A DNA stretch of 11,819 nucleotides from CAZNAQ01 sp964585585 (GCA_964585585.1 CAZPEL010000029.1:1-11819), one strand, 5' to 3'. Shown: positions 1-6,519, counted from the stretch's first letter. Notes: generated by a model from the sequence alone, not told the origin. Numbers and translations are program-made.

Positions 1-312
1 TATTTTGTCACCAAAGGCGACGCCAATAACGCCCCGGATTCCGAGGGGATCCACCCTCAAGCCGTCATAGGCAAGGTTCTGCTGGATATTCCGTATTTGG
101 GTTATGTGGTGGATTTTGCCAAAAAACCGGTCGGTTTTCTGGCCGTTCTGGTCCTGCCGGCCCTGGTGATCATCGGGGATGAGATAAGAAAGATCTGGCG
201 GGAAGTAAAAAGGATCAAAAAGAACAAGAACAAGGACAAGCAACAGGATGAAAAGATCGAGCACTTGGAAGAAGAGCTGGAGGAGTTGAGGAGTAAGGAC
301 CATAAAAAATAA
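1..312 (+). CDS. Signal peptidase I, SipW/archaeal-ER type (3' part only)
   Basis: This is the C-terminal 103 residues of a gene that starts before the window. The opening residues YFVTKGDANNAPD match the conserved GD box (box E) of the S26B (ER/archaeal/SipW) signal peptidases, and the HPQAVIGKVLLDIPYLGYV stretch that follows is typical of the same branch. One membrane segment follows (about residues 41-60, FLAVLVLPALVIIG), then a highly charged cytoplasmic tail rich in K and E that probably forms a short coiled coil. The family cleaves signal peptides at the outer face of the membrane using a Ser-His/Lys dyad; that part lies upstream and cannot be checked. The next gene has a SipW-type leader, so this enzyme is the obvious candidate to process it. 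The fit is to SipW-like peptidases rather than LepB, whose box E normally reads GDNR. Ends in TAA. Confidence 0.88.
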   Translation, partial: YFVTKGDANNAPDSEGIHPQAVIGKVLLDIPYLGYVVDFAKKPVGFLAVLVLPALVIIGDEIRKIWREVKRIKKNKNKDKQQDEKIEHLEEELEELRSKDHKK

Positions 313-323
313 TAACTCGGAAA

Positions 324-460
324 GAGTAATGGTAAGTCTTCTGAGAAGCTCTCGGAGGCGAAAAAGCTCGGTTCCCGCCAGGGATTTTTCGCCGAGAGCG
401 CAGCGGCGGCGAGCCGCTGGAGCGAGCCGACCGCGGTTCTCAGAAGACTTACCATTACTC
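324..460. repeat. 137-nt GC-rich palindromic element with two inner hairpins
   Basis: Two perfect 24-bp inverted arms (324-347 and 437-460) enclose 89 nt. Inside, one hairpin pairs 348-355 with 392-399 and 359-365 with 385-391, leaving a 3-nt bulge; a second pairs 401-407 with 413-419 around a 5-nt loop. The interior is far richer in G and C than its surroundings. It fills most of the spacer between the signal peptidase gene and the TasA-like gene. No target-site duplication is visible at its edges, and there is no T-run that would make it an ordinary terminator. It could be a mobile or REP-like palindrome, or a structured RNA controlling the downstream gene. Confidence 0.85.
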
Positions 461-493
461 CGCGCTTTAGTTTTAATAGAGTTAATTTAACCA

Positions 494-2098
494 ATGAAGG
501 GAATTTATTCCAAATTGATCGTTTTATGTCTGGTAGCCGGACTGGCTTGGTTCGGAAGCTTTGCTATTGGCGACACCAAGGCCTATTTCAGCGCCAGCCA
601 AAGTATCGGCTCTAATTCCTTTACCGTAGGTAGTTTGAATTTGTCAGTTAAGGAACTGGGCGGTTTTTCTCTGCGTTTGAATTCTCATAATAAGGCGGTA
701 AAGAATGTTCAGGTGAGAAACCAGGGAAGCTCGAATATTAAATACAAAGTGAAGGCAGGCAACCCAACCGGAGAGCTATGTCAGTATTTGGATATCAAAG
801 CCAAAGTCAAAGGTGATATTAAATACCAAGGGCCTTTGGTCGGTTTGGTCAGCGAAGAGTCTTACTTGGCCAGCTCCAGTGATCCGGAGAATTGGACTTT
901 TAAGATCTATTTTAACGGAGACGGGGATATATCCCGCGATACTTCTTGTAGTTTTGATCTTTTATTCCGGGCTTGGCAGGCCAATATGGACGACCCGGAT
1001 CGGGGATTTTCGGACACGGAAAGAATCAGTGCCACTGTGGACAGCATCGGCAAGCCCAAGGCCAATGTGGTCCTGAACGAGGTATTGCCCAATCCGGAAG
1101 GGGATGATGATCAGCAAGGCCTACAGGGCGAATGGGTGGAATTTTATAATAAAGGCAAGGATTCTCAGGATATGACCGATTGGTATATCCGGGACGCCAC
1201 CGGCAATATCCGCGGCACCGTAAGGTCCACCACTACCTATAACGGCCAAACCGAGATCGGGGGCAAAAACAGCGGCCGGGAGTGGCTGGTCCTTTTGATC
1301 GACGGAGCCCAGTTGAACAATACCGGGGACACGGTAAAGCTTTATAATTCCGCCGGCGAGCTTCAGGATAGTTATGCTTTCGGGGACAGCGATACCGACG
1401 ATGACAGTGATTCCCATAATACGCCGGGAGGAGACAACCAGAATCCGGCCGGAGAGGAAACAGCCGGCAACGAAGGTAAATCCTATGCCCGGATCCCGGA
1501 CGGAAGTAAAAAATGGAAAGACCCGGTTCCCACTCCGGGTGCGCCCAACAAGTTAAAAGAGGATAAGGATCTGGGGTCGGCATCGCGGACAATGAAACAG
1601 GATACCCCCGAGCCGAAGTCGGCTTCAAGTTCTCCGGAAAAAGAAAAGAAGCCGGACACAGGTCAAGATGATGCAGGGGAGAAAACCGACGATACGGATA
1701 AAAAGCCGGATAAAGATCCTCAAAAACAGGAAGAAAAACAAACAGAAGAAGAAAATACCGCTAATCAAGAAGGAGAAGATAAGGATCAAGCAGAGGTAGG
1801 CAAGAAGGACGAATCTTCGAAAAAGAAAAATAACCCTGATCCGAAAAACAAGGAATCCGAGGTCGGTTGTGAGGATAAGAATACCTCCGAGGAGGATACC
1901 GAGGAGGAAACAAGCACTTCTGAGGAAGACACAGAAACCGATTCCGCCGGAGATAAAGATAACAAAGATAAAGATACCAAGACTAAAAATAATAATACGG
2001 ATCTAAAAAAAGAAGATGACGGAGCCGAGGAAGAGACAGCCGAAGAAGAAAGCGACGGATCCGATAATAATTCAGATAAACAGAGCAATGACCAATAA
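494..2098 (+). CDS. Secreted TasA-like / lamin-tail-domain protein with charged low-complexity tail
   Basis: A 534-residue exported protein. Residues 1-30 form a signal peptide whose end and mature start (KAYFSASQS, then NSFTVGSLNLSV) match the SipW-dependent TasA/camelysin pattern. Residues 31 to about 180 look like the TasA-type beta-sandwich. About residues 190-354 are a lamin tail domain: they open VVLNEVLPNPEGDD, contain GEWVEFYN and DTVKLYN, and close with the PTPGAPN motif common at the end of bacterial versions. Residues 355-534 are disordered and dominated by E, D, K, S and T, with no membrane anchor. In Bacillus, TasA forms extracellular fibres; lamin-tail domains often occur in secreted bacterial proteins, but their role is not settled. 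The preceding signal peptidase and the overlapping next gene suggest one surface-assembly unit. A fibre function is inference. The ATG has no Shine-Dalgarno sequence. Confidence 0.85.
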   Translation: MKGIYSKLIVLCLVAGLAWFGSFAIGDTKAYFSASQSIGSNSFTVGSLNLSVKELGGFSLRLNSHNKAVKNVQVRNQGSSNIKYKVKAGNPTGELCQYLDIKAKVKGDIKYQGPLVGLVSEESYLASSSDPENWTFKIYFNGDGDISRDTSCSFDLLFRAWQANMDDPDRGFSDTERISATVDSIGKPKANVVLNEVLPNPEGDDDQQGLQGEWVEFYNKGKDSQDMTDWYIRDATGNIRGTVRSTTTYNGQTEIGGKNSGREWLVLLIDGAQLNNTGDTVKLYNSAGELQDSYAFGDSDTDDDSDSHNTPGGDNQNPAGEETAGNEGKSYARIPDGSKKWKDPVPTPGAPNKLKEDKDLGSASRTMKQDTPEPKSASSSPEKEKKPDTGQDDAGEKTDDTDKKPDKDPQKQEEKQTEEENTANQEGEDKDQAEVGKKDESSKKKNNPDPKNKESEVGCEDKNTSEEDTEEETSTSEEDTETDSAGDKDNKDKDTKTKNNNTDLKKEDDGAEEETAEEESDGSDNNSDKQSNDQ

Positions 2099-3401
2099 AT
2101 TCACCAAAACAATTCTGATCTGGGCCGTGTGCTTGTTGGCAAGTTTTGCGGGAGCCGGGACGGCCAAGGCCCAAAGCCAGCAGCTTCAAGTCGATTTTGG
2201 CTCTGACCCCTTGTTCCCGAATGTGGAAAACTTTGCCCCCGGAGACAGCGTCTCCAACACCATGACCGTGGCCAATTTGACCGACGAGCCCAGTCAAATA
2301 GGCCTGGAACTGCTTGATAACACCGATTGCAGCCAGGACTGTTTGGCTGAGAAGCTGTACTTAAAGGTCAAAAGCAACGGCAGTGTTTTGCTTAATGATC
2401 CTTTGACTTCCCTTTATGAAGCGGGCCAAGTTTCCCTGGAAGAGATAGGAGCCGGCTCGGAAGTTGATTATGAGTTAATGGTTTTCTTTGAGCGGGGAGC
2501 CGGAGATAATTATCAGGATACTTCCGCCGGTTTTGACCTGCGGGTCGGGATCTTCGGCGAGGAGGCGGTCAGCGAGGAGGTCAGCTCGGGCGGAGATAGT
2601 AATAGCCAAACCGGAACCAGTGGCGGCGACAGCTCTTTTCTTTCCACTCAAAATTTACGCATATCCGATATCCAAGTTTCGCTTATAAGTAGTAGCCGGG
2701 CCCAGATAAGCTGGCAGACCAATAAACAGGCCTCCAGCCGGGTTATATATTCTCCGGAAAGCCACTTACCCAGTTTGAACCCGGAGGATCCGCCGAATTA
2801 CGGCTATAGTTATTCCACTCAAGAATTTGATTCCCCGGTTTCTTCCCATGGGGTGATATTGCATTCAGTGGTTTTAAAGGATCTTATTCCGGATACTACT
2901 TATTATTACAGGTGCGTTTCCCATGCTTCTCCTCCCACTATTGCCAGGCGGGGGCAGTTCACCACCCCGGAACAAGATCTGAACAAGGAAGTAAAAGGGG
3001 ACAAAGAAGTAGCCCGAGAAGACGAAGGGGGTAAGACTTCCGACGGATCCGCCGAAATTGATCCGGATCCATCTCCGCAGCAACAGGTTAAAGCGGACAA
3101 AGAAATACCGGTCCAAGACGACCTGGTGATAACTCCGGCTGATCCCTCTTTGGAGAAAAAACAGGCCCGGACAGACCGGGCAACCGGAGAAGAAACGGCC
3201 CAAGACGGGGATGATCCTTCAAGTCGAGAAGCGGAACCGGGAGGCGGTTCGGTAGCCGCTGCCGAGAGCGAGGGCGGACTTTTAGTGGGCTGGGCCCGGA
3301 ATTTGTGGTGGTTGTGGCTTGTGATAGCAGCAGCTTTATTGCTTTGGCTTTTTCTGGTCTACAAAAGAAGAAAAAAGCGCCGAGCAGGCGAATCCGAATA
3401 A
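2088..3401 (+). CDS. Membrane-anchored surface protein with TasA-like and fibronectin-III-like domains
   Basis: A 437-residue protein. The ATG at 2088 is chosen because a good signal peptide follows (about residues 1-28, ending AGTAKA), and it overlaps the upstream stop by 11 nt, implying coupled translation. An upstream in-frame ATG at 2016 would add 24 charged residues ahead of the signal peptide. About residues 30-150 resemble TasA/camelysin-type domains (FAPGDSVSNTMTVANLTD, later DTSAGFDLRVGI). About residues 190-295 form a fibronectin-III-like domain of the purple-acid-phosphatase N-terminal type, with AQISWQTNKQASSRVIY and DLIPDTTYYYRC. A charged, Pro-rich linker leads to one C-terminal membrane helix (about 405-426, WWLWLVIAAALLLWLFLVY) and a basic KRRKKRR tail. 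It probably anchors or nucleates the product of the previous gene at the cell surface; that role is inferred from order and topology. There is no LPXTG motif. Confidence 0.83.
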   Translation: MTNKFTKTILIWAVCLLASFAGAGTAKAQSQQLQVDFGSDPLFPNVENFAPGDSVSNTMTVANLTDEPSQIGLELLDNTDCSQDCLAEKLYLKVKSNGSVLLNDPLTSLYEAGQVSLEEIGAGSEVDYELMVFFERGAGDNYQDTSAGFDLRVGIFGEEAVSEEVSSGGDSNSQTGTSGGDSSFLSTQNLRISDIQVSLISSSRAQISWQTNKQASSRVIYSPESHLPSLNPEDPPNYGYSYSTQEFDSPVSSHGVILHSVVLKDLIPDTTYYYRCVSHASPPTIARRGQFTTPEQDLNKEVKGDKEVAREDEGGKTSDGSAEIDPDPSPQQQVKADKEIPVQDDLVITPADPSLEKKQARTDRATGEETAQDGDDPSSREAEPGGGSVAAAESEGGLLVGWARNLWWLWLVIAAALLLWLFLVYKRRKKRRAGESE

Positions 3402-3406
3402 TCTTC

Positions 3407-3435
3407 AACCCCGCCCCCGGACCGGCGGGGTTTTT
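3407..3435 (+). terminator. Rho-independent terminator of the surface-protein module
   Basis: AACCCCGCC (3407-3415) pairs perfectly with GGCGGGGTT (3424-3432) across an 8-nt loop and runs into TTTTTATTT. It begins 5 nt after the stop of the membrane-anchored protein, so the module ends here. Confidence 0.93.
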
Positions 3436-3464
3436 ATTTGGAGCGAATTGTGGTAAAATAAAAA

Positions 3465-3499
3465 TCGACCTTTATAGTTAAATTTGGCTAAAATATAAT
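3465..3499 (+). promoter_or_regulatory. Probable promoter of rsmE
   Basis: TCGACC (3465-3470) and TAAAAT (3489-3494) are 18 nt apart, and an overlapping TATAAT lies at 3494-3499. The start codon is at 3511, so the transcript would have almost no leader. A separate TGGTAAAAT at 3451-3459 is a weaker alternative extended -10 site. Confidence 0.5.
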
Positions 3500-3510
3500 T
3501 AAATAAGAGT

Positions 3511-4224
3511 ATGAAGATACATAGATTCATTGATCCGGAATTCAATTTAAATCAGAATAAGCTTTCTATAACCAATACCCGGATAGTGCACCAGATCCAG
3601 AAGGTTTTGCGGATGAGAAAAGGGGATAAGGTCATTTTGGGTGACGGACAGGGCCGGGAGGCCAAGGCCCGGATCTGGGATTTTGGCAACAGGGAAATAA
3701 TAGCGGAAATAGAGGAGGTTTATGCCAACCCCAAGGAACCGGAAACGGAAGTGACCTTGTATGCCTCTATTCTTAAAAAGGATAAAATGGAATGGCTCCT
3801 GGAAAAGGCGACCGAGGTCGGGGTATCCCGGATAGTTCCTTTGGAGAGCGAGAGGACGGTAAAATTGAATTTGAGGTATGATCGGCTGCAAAAGACAGTG
3901 TTAGAGGCGGCGGAACAGTCGGGCCGGGGCATAGTACCGGTTATCAAGGATAAAATGAGCTTGGAAGAGGCCCTGGAAGAATCCAGACAAAACCAGGATG
4001 CCAGTCTCTTTTTTCATGTGGAAGGAGAAGAAGCGGATCTGGATTCAGAGCCCCGAACTGAAGGTAAAGTAGGGGTTTTTGTGGGTCCGGAAGGCGGCTG
4101 GAGCGCGGAGGAGGTAAGCTTGGCCTATAATAAGGATCTCTCCATATTAAAAATGGGCGAGTTGACTTTCCGGGGCGAGACCGCCGGAGTACTGGCTTCG
4201 TATTTGGCATTTTATATCACGTAA
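3511..4224 (+). CDS. rsmE: 16S rRNA (uracil-1498-N3)-methyltransferase RsmE
   Basis: 237 residues, the usual family length. RsmE methylates N3 of U1498 in 16S rRNA within the assembled 30S subunit, using S-adenosylmethionine and a SPOUT (trefoil-knot) fold. The N-terminal PUA-like domain shows the typical VLRMRKGDKVILGDGQG. The SPOUT domain contains KKDKMEWLLEKATEVGV, ESERT, EAAEQSGR, GPEGGWSAEE (residues 192 onward) and FRGETAGVLASY. The last motif carries a glycine where the common form is LRTETA or LRAETA, a mild variation. The gene has its own promoter and is followed by a terminator, so it is probably transcribed alone. A weak AAGAG before the ATG is the closest thing to a Shine-Dalgarno sequence. 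Identification is firm. Confidence 0.96.
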   Translation: MKIHRFIDPEFNLNQNKLSITNTRIVHQIQKVLRMRKGDKVILGDGQGREAKARIWDFGNREIIAEIEEVYANPKEPETEVTLYASILKKDKMEWLLEKATEVGVSRIVPLESERTVKLNLRYDRLQKTVLEAAEQSGRGIVPVIKDKMSLEEALEESRQNQDASLFFHVEGEEADLDSEPRTEGKVGVFVGPEGGWSAEEVSLAYNKDLSILKMGELTFRGETAGVLASYLAFYIT

Positions 4225-4238
4225 CATATATTAAAATA

Positions 4239-4324
4239 GATATTGGATATTGGTAATCGGATATTGGTGATCAATAGATTAAATAACTACTATGCCCAAT
4301 ATCAAATATCCAATATCGGATATC
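4239..4324. repeat. Imperfect inverted repeat built from ATATTGG units
   Basis: The left arm 4239-4267 contains three ATATTGG units. The right arm 4296-4324 is its imperfect reverse complement (about 23 of 29 positions match) and ends inside the following terminator hairpin. The arms enclose 28 nt. It lies just after rsmE, contains no credible gene, and is probably a lineage-specific intergenic repeat. Confidence 0.7.
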
Positions 4325-4349
4325 TGAATTTTTTATATTCAGGTTTTTT
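4324..4349 (+). terminator. Rho-independent terminator after rsmE
   Basis: CTGAAT (4324-4329) pairs with ATTCAG (4337-4342) and is followed by G and six T residues (4344-4349). The stem is short and A/T-rich, but position and T-run fit a terminator for rsmE. Confidence 0.72.
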
Positions 4350-4420
4350 GTTTATTGACTCAGTTTCTTTTATTAGGTTCTTGATATATCTTAATTTTTA
4401 TGTTATGTTATTTTTGTTAT

Positions 4421-4454
4421 TATAATTAATCACAAGAGAGGCCCAACCTCTCTT
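4421..4454 (+). promoter_or_regulatory. Promoter -10 and 5' stem-loop ahead of rpmB
   Basis: A perfect TATAAT lies at 4421-4426 with no clear -35. Transcription from it would start near 4433, just where a perfect 8-bp hairpin begins: AAGAGAGG (4434-4441), loop CCCAA, CCTCTCTT (4447-4454). The rpmB start codon is only 11 nt after the hairpin. A 5'-terminal stem-loop could stabilise the mRNA or regulate translation. TTGATA (4381) with TATGTT (4404) is a weaker alternative promoter. Confidence 0.5.
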
Positions 4455-4465
4455 CTTGAATTTGT

Positions 4466-4663
4466 ATGTCCAGAAGATGCGAAATTTGCGGAAAAGGATC
4501 CACTAAAGGAGCCAAGAGATCCCATTCCAACATTAAAACTCTAAAAAGGCAACATCGAAATCTACAAACCAAGAATATCGGCGGACGTAAGCTTAAGATA
4601 TGTACCAAATGCCTGAAAACCCTGTCCCGAAAAGCCCAGGAAGTTGTGAGTGAGAAAAAATAG
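4466..4663 (+). CDS. rpmB: 50S ribosomal protein L28, zinc-binding form
   Basis: 65 residues, close to the usual 60-78. L28 is a small basic protein of the large ribosomal subunit. It begins with the typical RRCEICGKG and has the central SHSNIKTLKRQHRNLQ. Four cysteines in two CxxC pairs (C5/C8 and C46/C49) mark the zinc-ribbon form; zinc-independent paralogues lack them. It stands alone between rsmE and a metalloprotease gene, without rpmG beside it. There is no Shine-Dalgarno sequence; a stem-loop lies directly upstream of the ATG. Ends in TAG. Identification is firm. Confidence 0.95.
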   Translation: MSRRCEICGKGSTKGAKRSHSNIKTLKRQHRNLQTKNIGGRKLKICTKCLKTLSRKAQEVVSEKK

Positions 4664-4674
4664 GTTTCGGGTTT

Positions 4675-4714
4675 CCTGTCTCTATCTGTCGGCAGACAGG
4701 TGCCGACAGGCAGG
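4675..4714. repeat. CTGTCGGCA palindrome between rpmB and the M50 protease gene
   Basis: CTGTCGGCA (4686-4694) pairs perfectly with TGCCGACAG (4701-4709) around a 6-nt loop. Flanking CCTG (4675) and CAGG copies allow extended or alternative pairings, because CTGTC/GACAG recurs several times. No T-run follows, so it is a poor terminator. It may be a REP-like repeat, or an RNA stem in the L28 transcript. Confidence 0.7.
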
Positions 4715-4747
4715 TGAATTTAGTATTTCAAATTTAAATATTTATTA

Positions 4748-5434
4748 ATGGCTTTAATATTTTTCGCCATAGTAGCAGTTATTATGTCGGCTATCATCCA
4801 TGAGTTCGCTCATGGTTGGATGGCTTATCAGCTGGGAGACGAGACCGCCAAAAATGCCGGTAGATTAACCCTGAACCCGATCCCTCATTTGGATCCTCTG
4901 GGGTCTATAATTCTGCCCTTGTTGTTGGTTTTTTCCGGATCTCCTTTTGTTTTGGGCTGGGCCAAACCCGTGCCTTACAACCCCTATAATTTAAAAGACC
5001 CCGAGTACGGCGACCTAAAGGTGGCTCTGGCCGGACCGGGCTCCAATTTCCTGTTGGCCATATTCTTCGGTTTGGTGGCCAGGTTTACCGCCCCGGCCGT
5101 TATGCTTAAGCAGACCCTGATCTCTTCCTTTTTTCAAGGTAATTTTGAGGCCGTGTTAGGAGAGATGAGCGGTTCCCTGCTGGTGTCGATATTCGTGATG
5201 TCCATGATAATCTGCTTTGTTAATTTGATCCTGATGCTTTTTAATCTGATCCCGGTTCCGCCCCTGGACGGCTCCAAGGTATTAATGACCTTTTTACCGG
5301 CTGATTGGCAGATAAAATTCCAGCAAATAGAGCCCTACGGGATATTTATTGTCTTATTCCTTCTTTTTGTGGGTTTGATCGACCTGATATTTATCCCCTT
5401 GATTTTTTTGTTTCAGGTGTTGGTCGGTTTCTAA
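4748..5434 (+). CDS. Site-2-type intramembrane zinc metalloprotease (M50 family)
   Basis: 228 residues, typical of the short S2P members that lack a PDZ domain (YwhC-like group). The active-site HEFAH (HExxH) lies at residues 18-22 in the first membrane helix, and the third zinc ligand is in NLIPVPPLDG (residues 166-175, D174). GWAKPVPYNPYNL and ALAGPGSNFLLA are the characteristic conserved loops of this group. About five hydrophobic segments can be seen. These enzymes cut membrane-embedded substrates, often anti-sigma factors or leftover signal peptides; the substrate here is unknown. No regulatory partner is adjacent. The spacer to rpmB is 84 nt with a palindrome and no clear promoter, so co-transcription with rpmB is possible. 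The ATG lacks a Shine-Dalgarno sequence. Confidence 0.93.
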   Translation: MALIFFAIVAVIMSAIIHEFAHGWMAYQLGDETAKNAGRLTLNPIPHLDPLGSIILPLLLVFSGSPFVLGWAKPVPYNPYNLKDPEYGDLKVALAGPGSNFLLAIFFGLVARFTAPAVMLKQTLISSFFQGNFEAVLGEMSGSLLVSIFVMSMIICFVNLILMLFNLIPVPPLDGSKVLMTFLPADWQIKFQQIEPYGIFIVLFLLFVGLIDLIFIPLIFLFQVLVGF

Positions 5435-5451
5435 TCCCGACAGTCAAGGGC

Positions 5452-5480
5452 TTGACTTATTTTTTCCATTTTGATAAATT
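5452..5480 (+). promoter_or_regulatory. Probable sigma70-type promoter of the rpsL (str) operon
   Basis: TTGACT (5452-5457) and TAAATT (5475-5480) are separated by 17 nt, and the -10 is preceded by TGA (extended -10). TTGAAC (5492) with TAAATA (5515), also 17 nt apart, could be a second tandem promoter. Transcription from the first would give a leader of about 105 nt before rpsL. Confidence 0.6.
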
Positions 5481-5510
5481 TGAAAATAATCTTGAACAAA
5501 ATAATTTTTT

Positions 5511-5549
5511 ACATTAAATATCCCGAAGATAACGGGATTGTTTTAATGT
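5511..5549 (+). promoter_or_regulatory. Stem-loop in the rpsL leader
   Basis: ACATTAAA (5511-5518) pairs with TTTAATGT (5542-5549), and TCCCG (5521-5525) pairs with CGGGA (5533-5537) inside it. It lies downstream of the predicted promoter and 43 nt before rpsL. It lacks a clean T-run, so it is more likely an RNA structure in the leader (possible autoregulation or stability) than a terminator of the protease gene, though the latter cannot be excluded. Confidence 0.55.
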
Positions 5550-5592
5550 TTACATTATATTTAGAGTTTAGAATTTATAATTTGTTACCATT

Positions 5593-6024
5593 ATGCCTAC
5601 TATAAATCAATTGGTCAGAAAAGGACGAGGAAAATCCAACAAGGGCAAGACCAAGAAATTGGCCTTGCATACCACTTATGATTCCTTGCATCGAAAGAAA
5701 GAGGAAACCAAACAGGGCGCTCCGTTCAAACAAGGCGTGTGTTTAAAGGTGGGCACTGTTACCCCGAAGAAGCCGAATTCGGCCCTGCGTAAGATCGCTC
5801 GTGTCCGCTTGTCCAATGGTATGGAAGTGACCGCCTATATTCCGGGTATGGGTCATAATCTGCAAGAGCATTCCATTGTTTTGATCAAAGGCGGAAGAAC
5901 CAAGGATTTGCCCGGTGTCAGATACAAGGTGGTTCGAGGTGTTTATGACACCAAGGGAGTGGATGGTAGAAAGACCAGCCGCAGTTTATACGGAACTAAG
6001 AAGGAGAAAAATAAGGTTGGATAA
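5593..6024 (+). CDS. rpsL: 30S ribosomal protein S12
   Basis: 143 residues. S12 sits at the decoding centre of the small subunit and takes part in codon proofreading. It starts MPTINQLVRKGRGK and has TPKKPNSALRK (lysines 59/60, the position of streptomycin-resistance mutations in other bacteria, here wild type), GHNLQEHSIVLIKGGRTKDLPGVRYK cut across residues 87-112, and a basic tail. D105 corresponds to the aspartate that is methylthiolated in some bacteria. Compared with E. coli S12 it is 16 residues longer before GVC; this is the same insertion seen in Bacillus S12, plus about 3 residues. It is the first gene of the str operon, 27 nt before rpsG. No Shine-Dalgarno sequence precedes the ATG. 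Confidence 0.97.
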   Translation: MPTINQLVRKGRGKSNKGKTKKLALHTTYDSLHRKKEETKQGAPFKQGVCLKVGTVTPKKPNSALRKIARVRLSNGMEVTAYIPGMGHNLQEHSIVLIKGGRTKDLPGVRYKVVRGVYDTKGVDGRKTSRSLYGTKKEKNKVG

Positions 6025-6051
6025 ATAAATAATTTAATTTTATATAAAACT

Positions 6052-6519
6052 ATGAGAGGCAAACAAGCTCCGAAAAGACAGATAGAAGGAGACCTGCGAT
6101 ATAACGAGGTCAATATCGCTAAACTGATAAATTATATCATGCAGGATGGTGAAAAAACCGTAGCCAGAAAAATTGTCTACGGTGCTTTTGATATTATCAA
6201 ACAAGAAACCAAACAGGATCCCAGGCATGTTTTTAATAAGGCCATGAAGAAAGTGTCTCCCTTGGTAGAGGTTAGGGGGAAAAGGATCGGAGGAGCCAAT
6301 TATCAGGTGCCTTATCAAGTTCGAGGAGACAGAAGATTCGTTTTGGGTTGTCGTTGGATAATCGAAGCGGCCAAGGCCAAGACCGGTAAGCCCATGAAGC
6401 AGAGGTTGGCTGATGAGATCCTGGTTTCCGCTCAAGGCGAAGGTTCGGCTGTAAAAAAGAGAGAAGAAATGCACCGAATGGCCGAGTCCAACAAGGCCTT
6501 TGCCCATTTTGCCAGATAA
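6052..6519 (+). CDS. rpsG: 30S ribosomal protein S7
   Basis: 155 residues, the standard length. S7 binds the 3' major domain of 16S rRNA, starts assembly of the 30S head and contacts the E-site tRNA. Key matches are VEVRGKRIGGANYQVPYQV, the RWIIEAAKAKTGKPM helix, LADEILVSA, and the C-terminal KKREEMHRMAESNKAFAHF. In E. coli, S7 represses its operon through a structure between rpsL and rpsG; here that spacer is only 27 nt of A/T-rich sequence with no evident hairpin, so that control is unlikely in the same form. A hairpin with a T-run follows the gene. No Shine-Dalgarno sequence is present. Confidence 0.97.
   Translation: MRGKQAPKRQIEGDLRYNEVNIAKLINYIMQDGEKTVARKIVYGAFDIIKQETKQDPRHVFNKAMKKVSPLVEVRGKRIGGANYQVPYQVRGDRRFVLGCRWIIEAAKAKTGKPMKQRLADEILVSAQGEGSAVKKREEMHRMAESNKAFAHFAR

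Noticed and set aside
102..494. 130-codon open frame on the minus strand opposite the signal peptidase end and the palindrome
   Set aside because: Its translation is Ser/Leu/Phe-rich noise, the shadow of a Lys/Glu-rich coding strand, and it runs through the palindrome.
1786..2088. Minus-strand frame with long serine runs opposite the charged tail
   Set aside because: The serine-rich translation is the antisense of GAG/GAT/AAG-rich codons in the real gene.
2016..2088. Earlier in-frame ATG for the membrane-anchored surface protein
   Set aside because: It would put 24 charged residues ahead of a well-formed signal peptide and lengthen the overlap with the previous gene to 83 nt.
4239..4324. 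CRISPR-like repeats from the repeated ATATTGG units
   Set aside because: Units are 7-8 nt with no regular spacers and no cas genes nearby.
4243..4425. 60-codon open frame downstream of rsmE
   Set aside because: It lies over the inverted repeat and terminator, has low-complexity hydrophobic content, and resembles no family.
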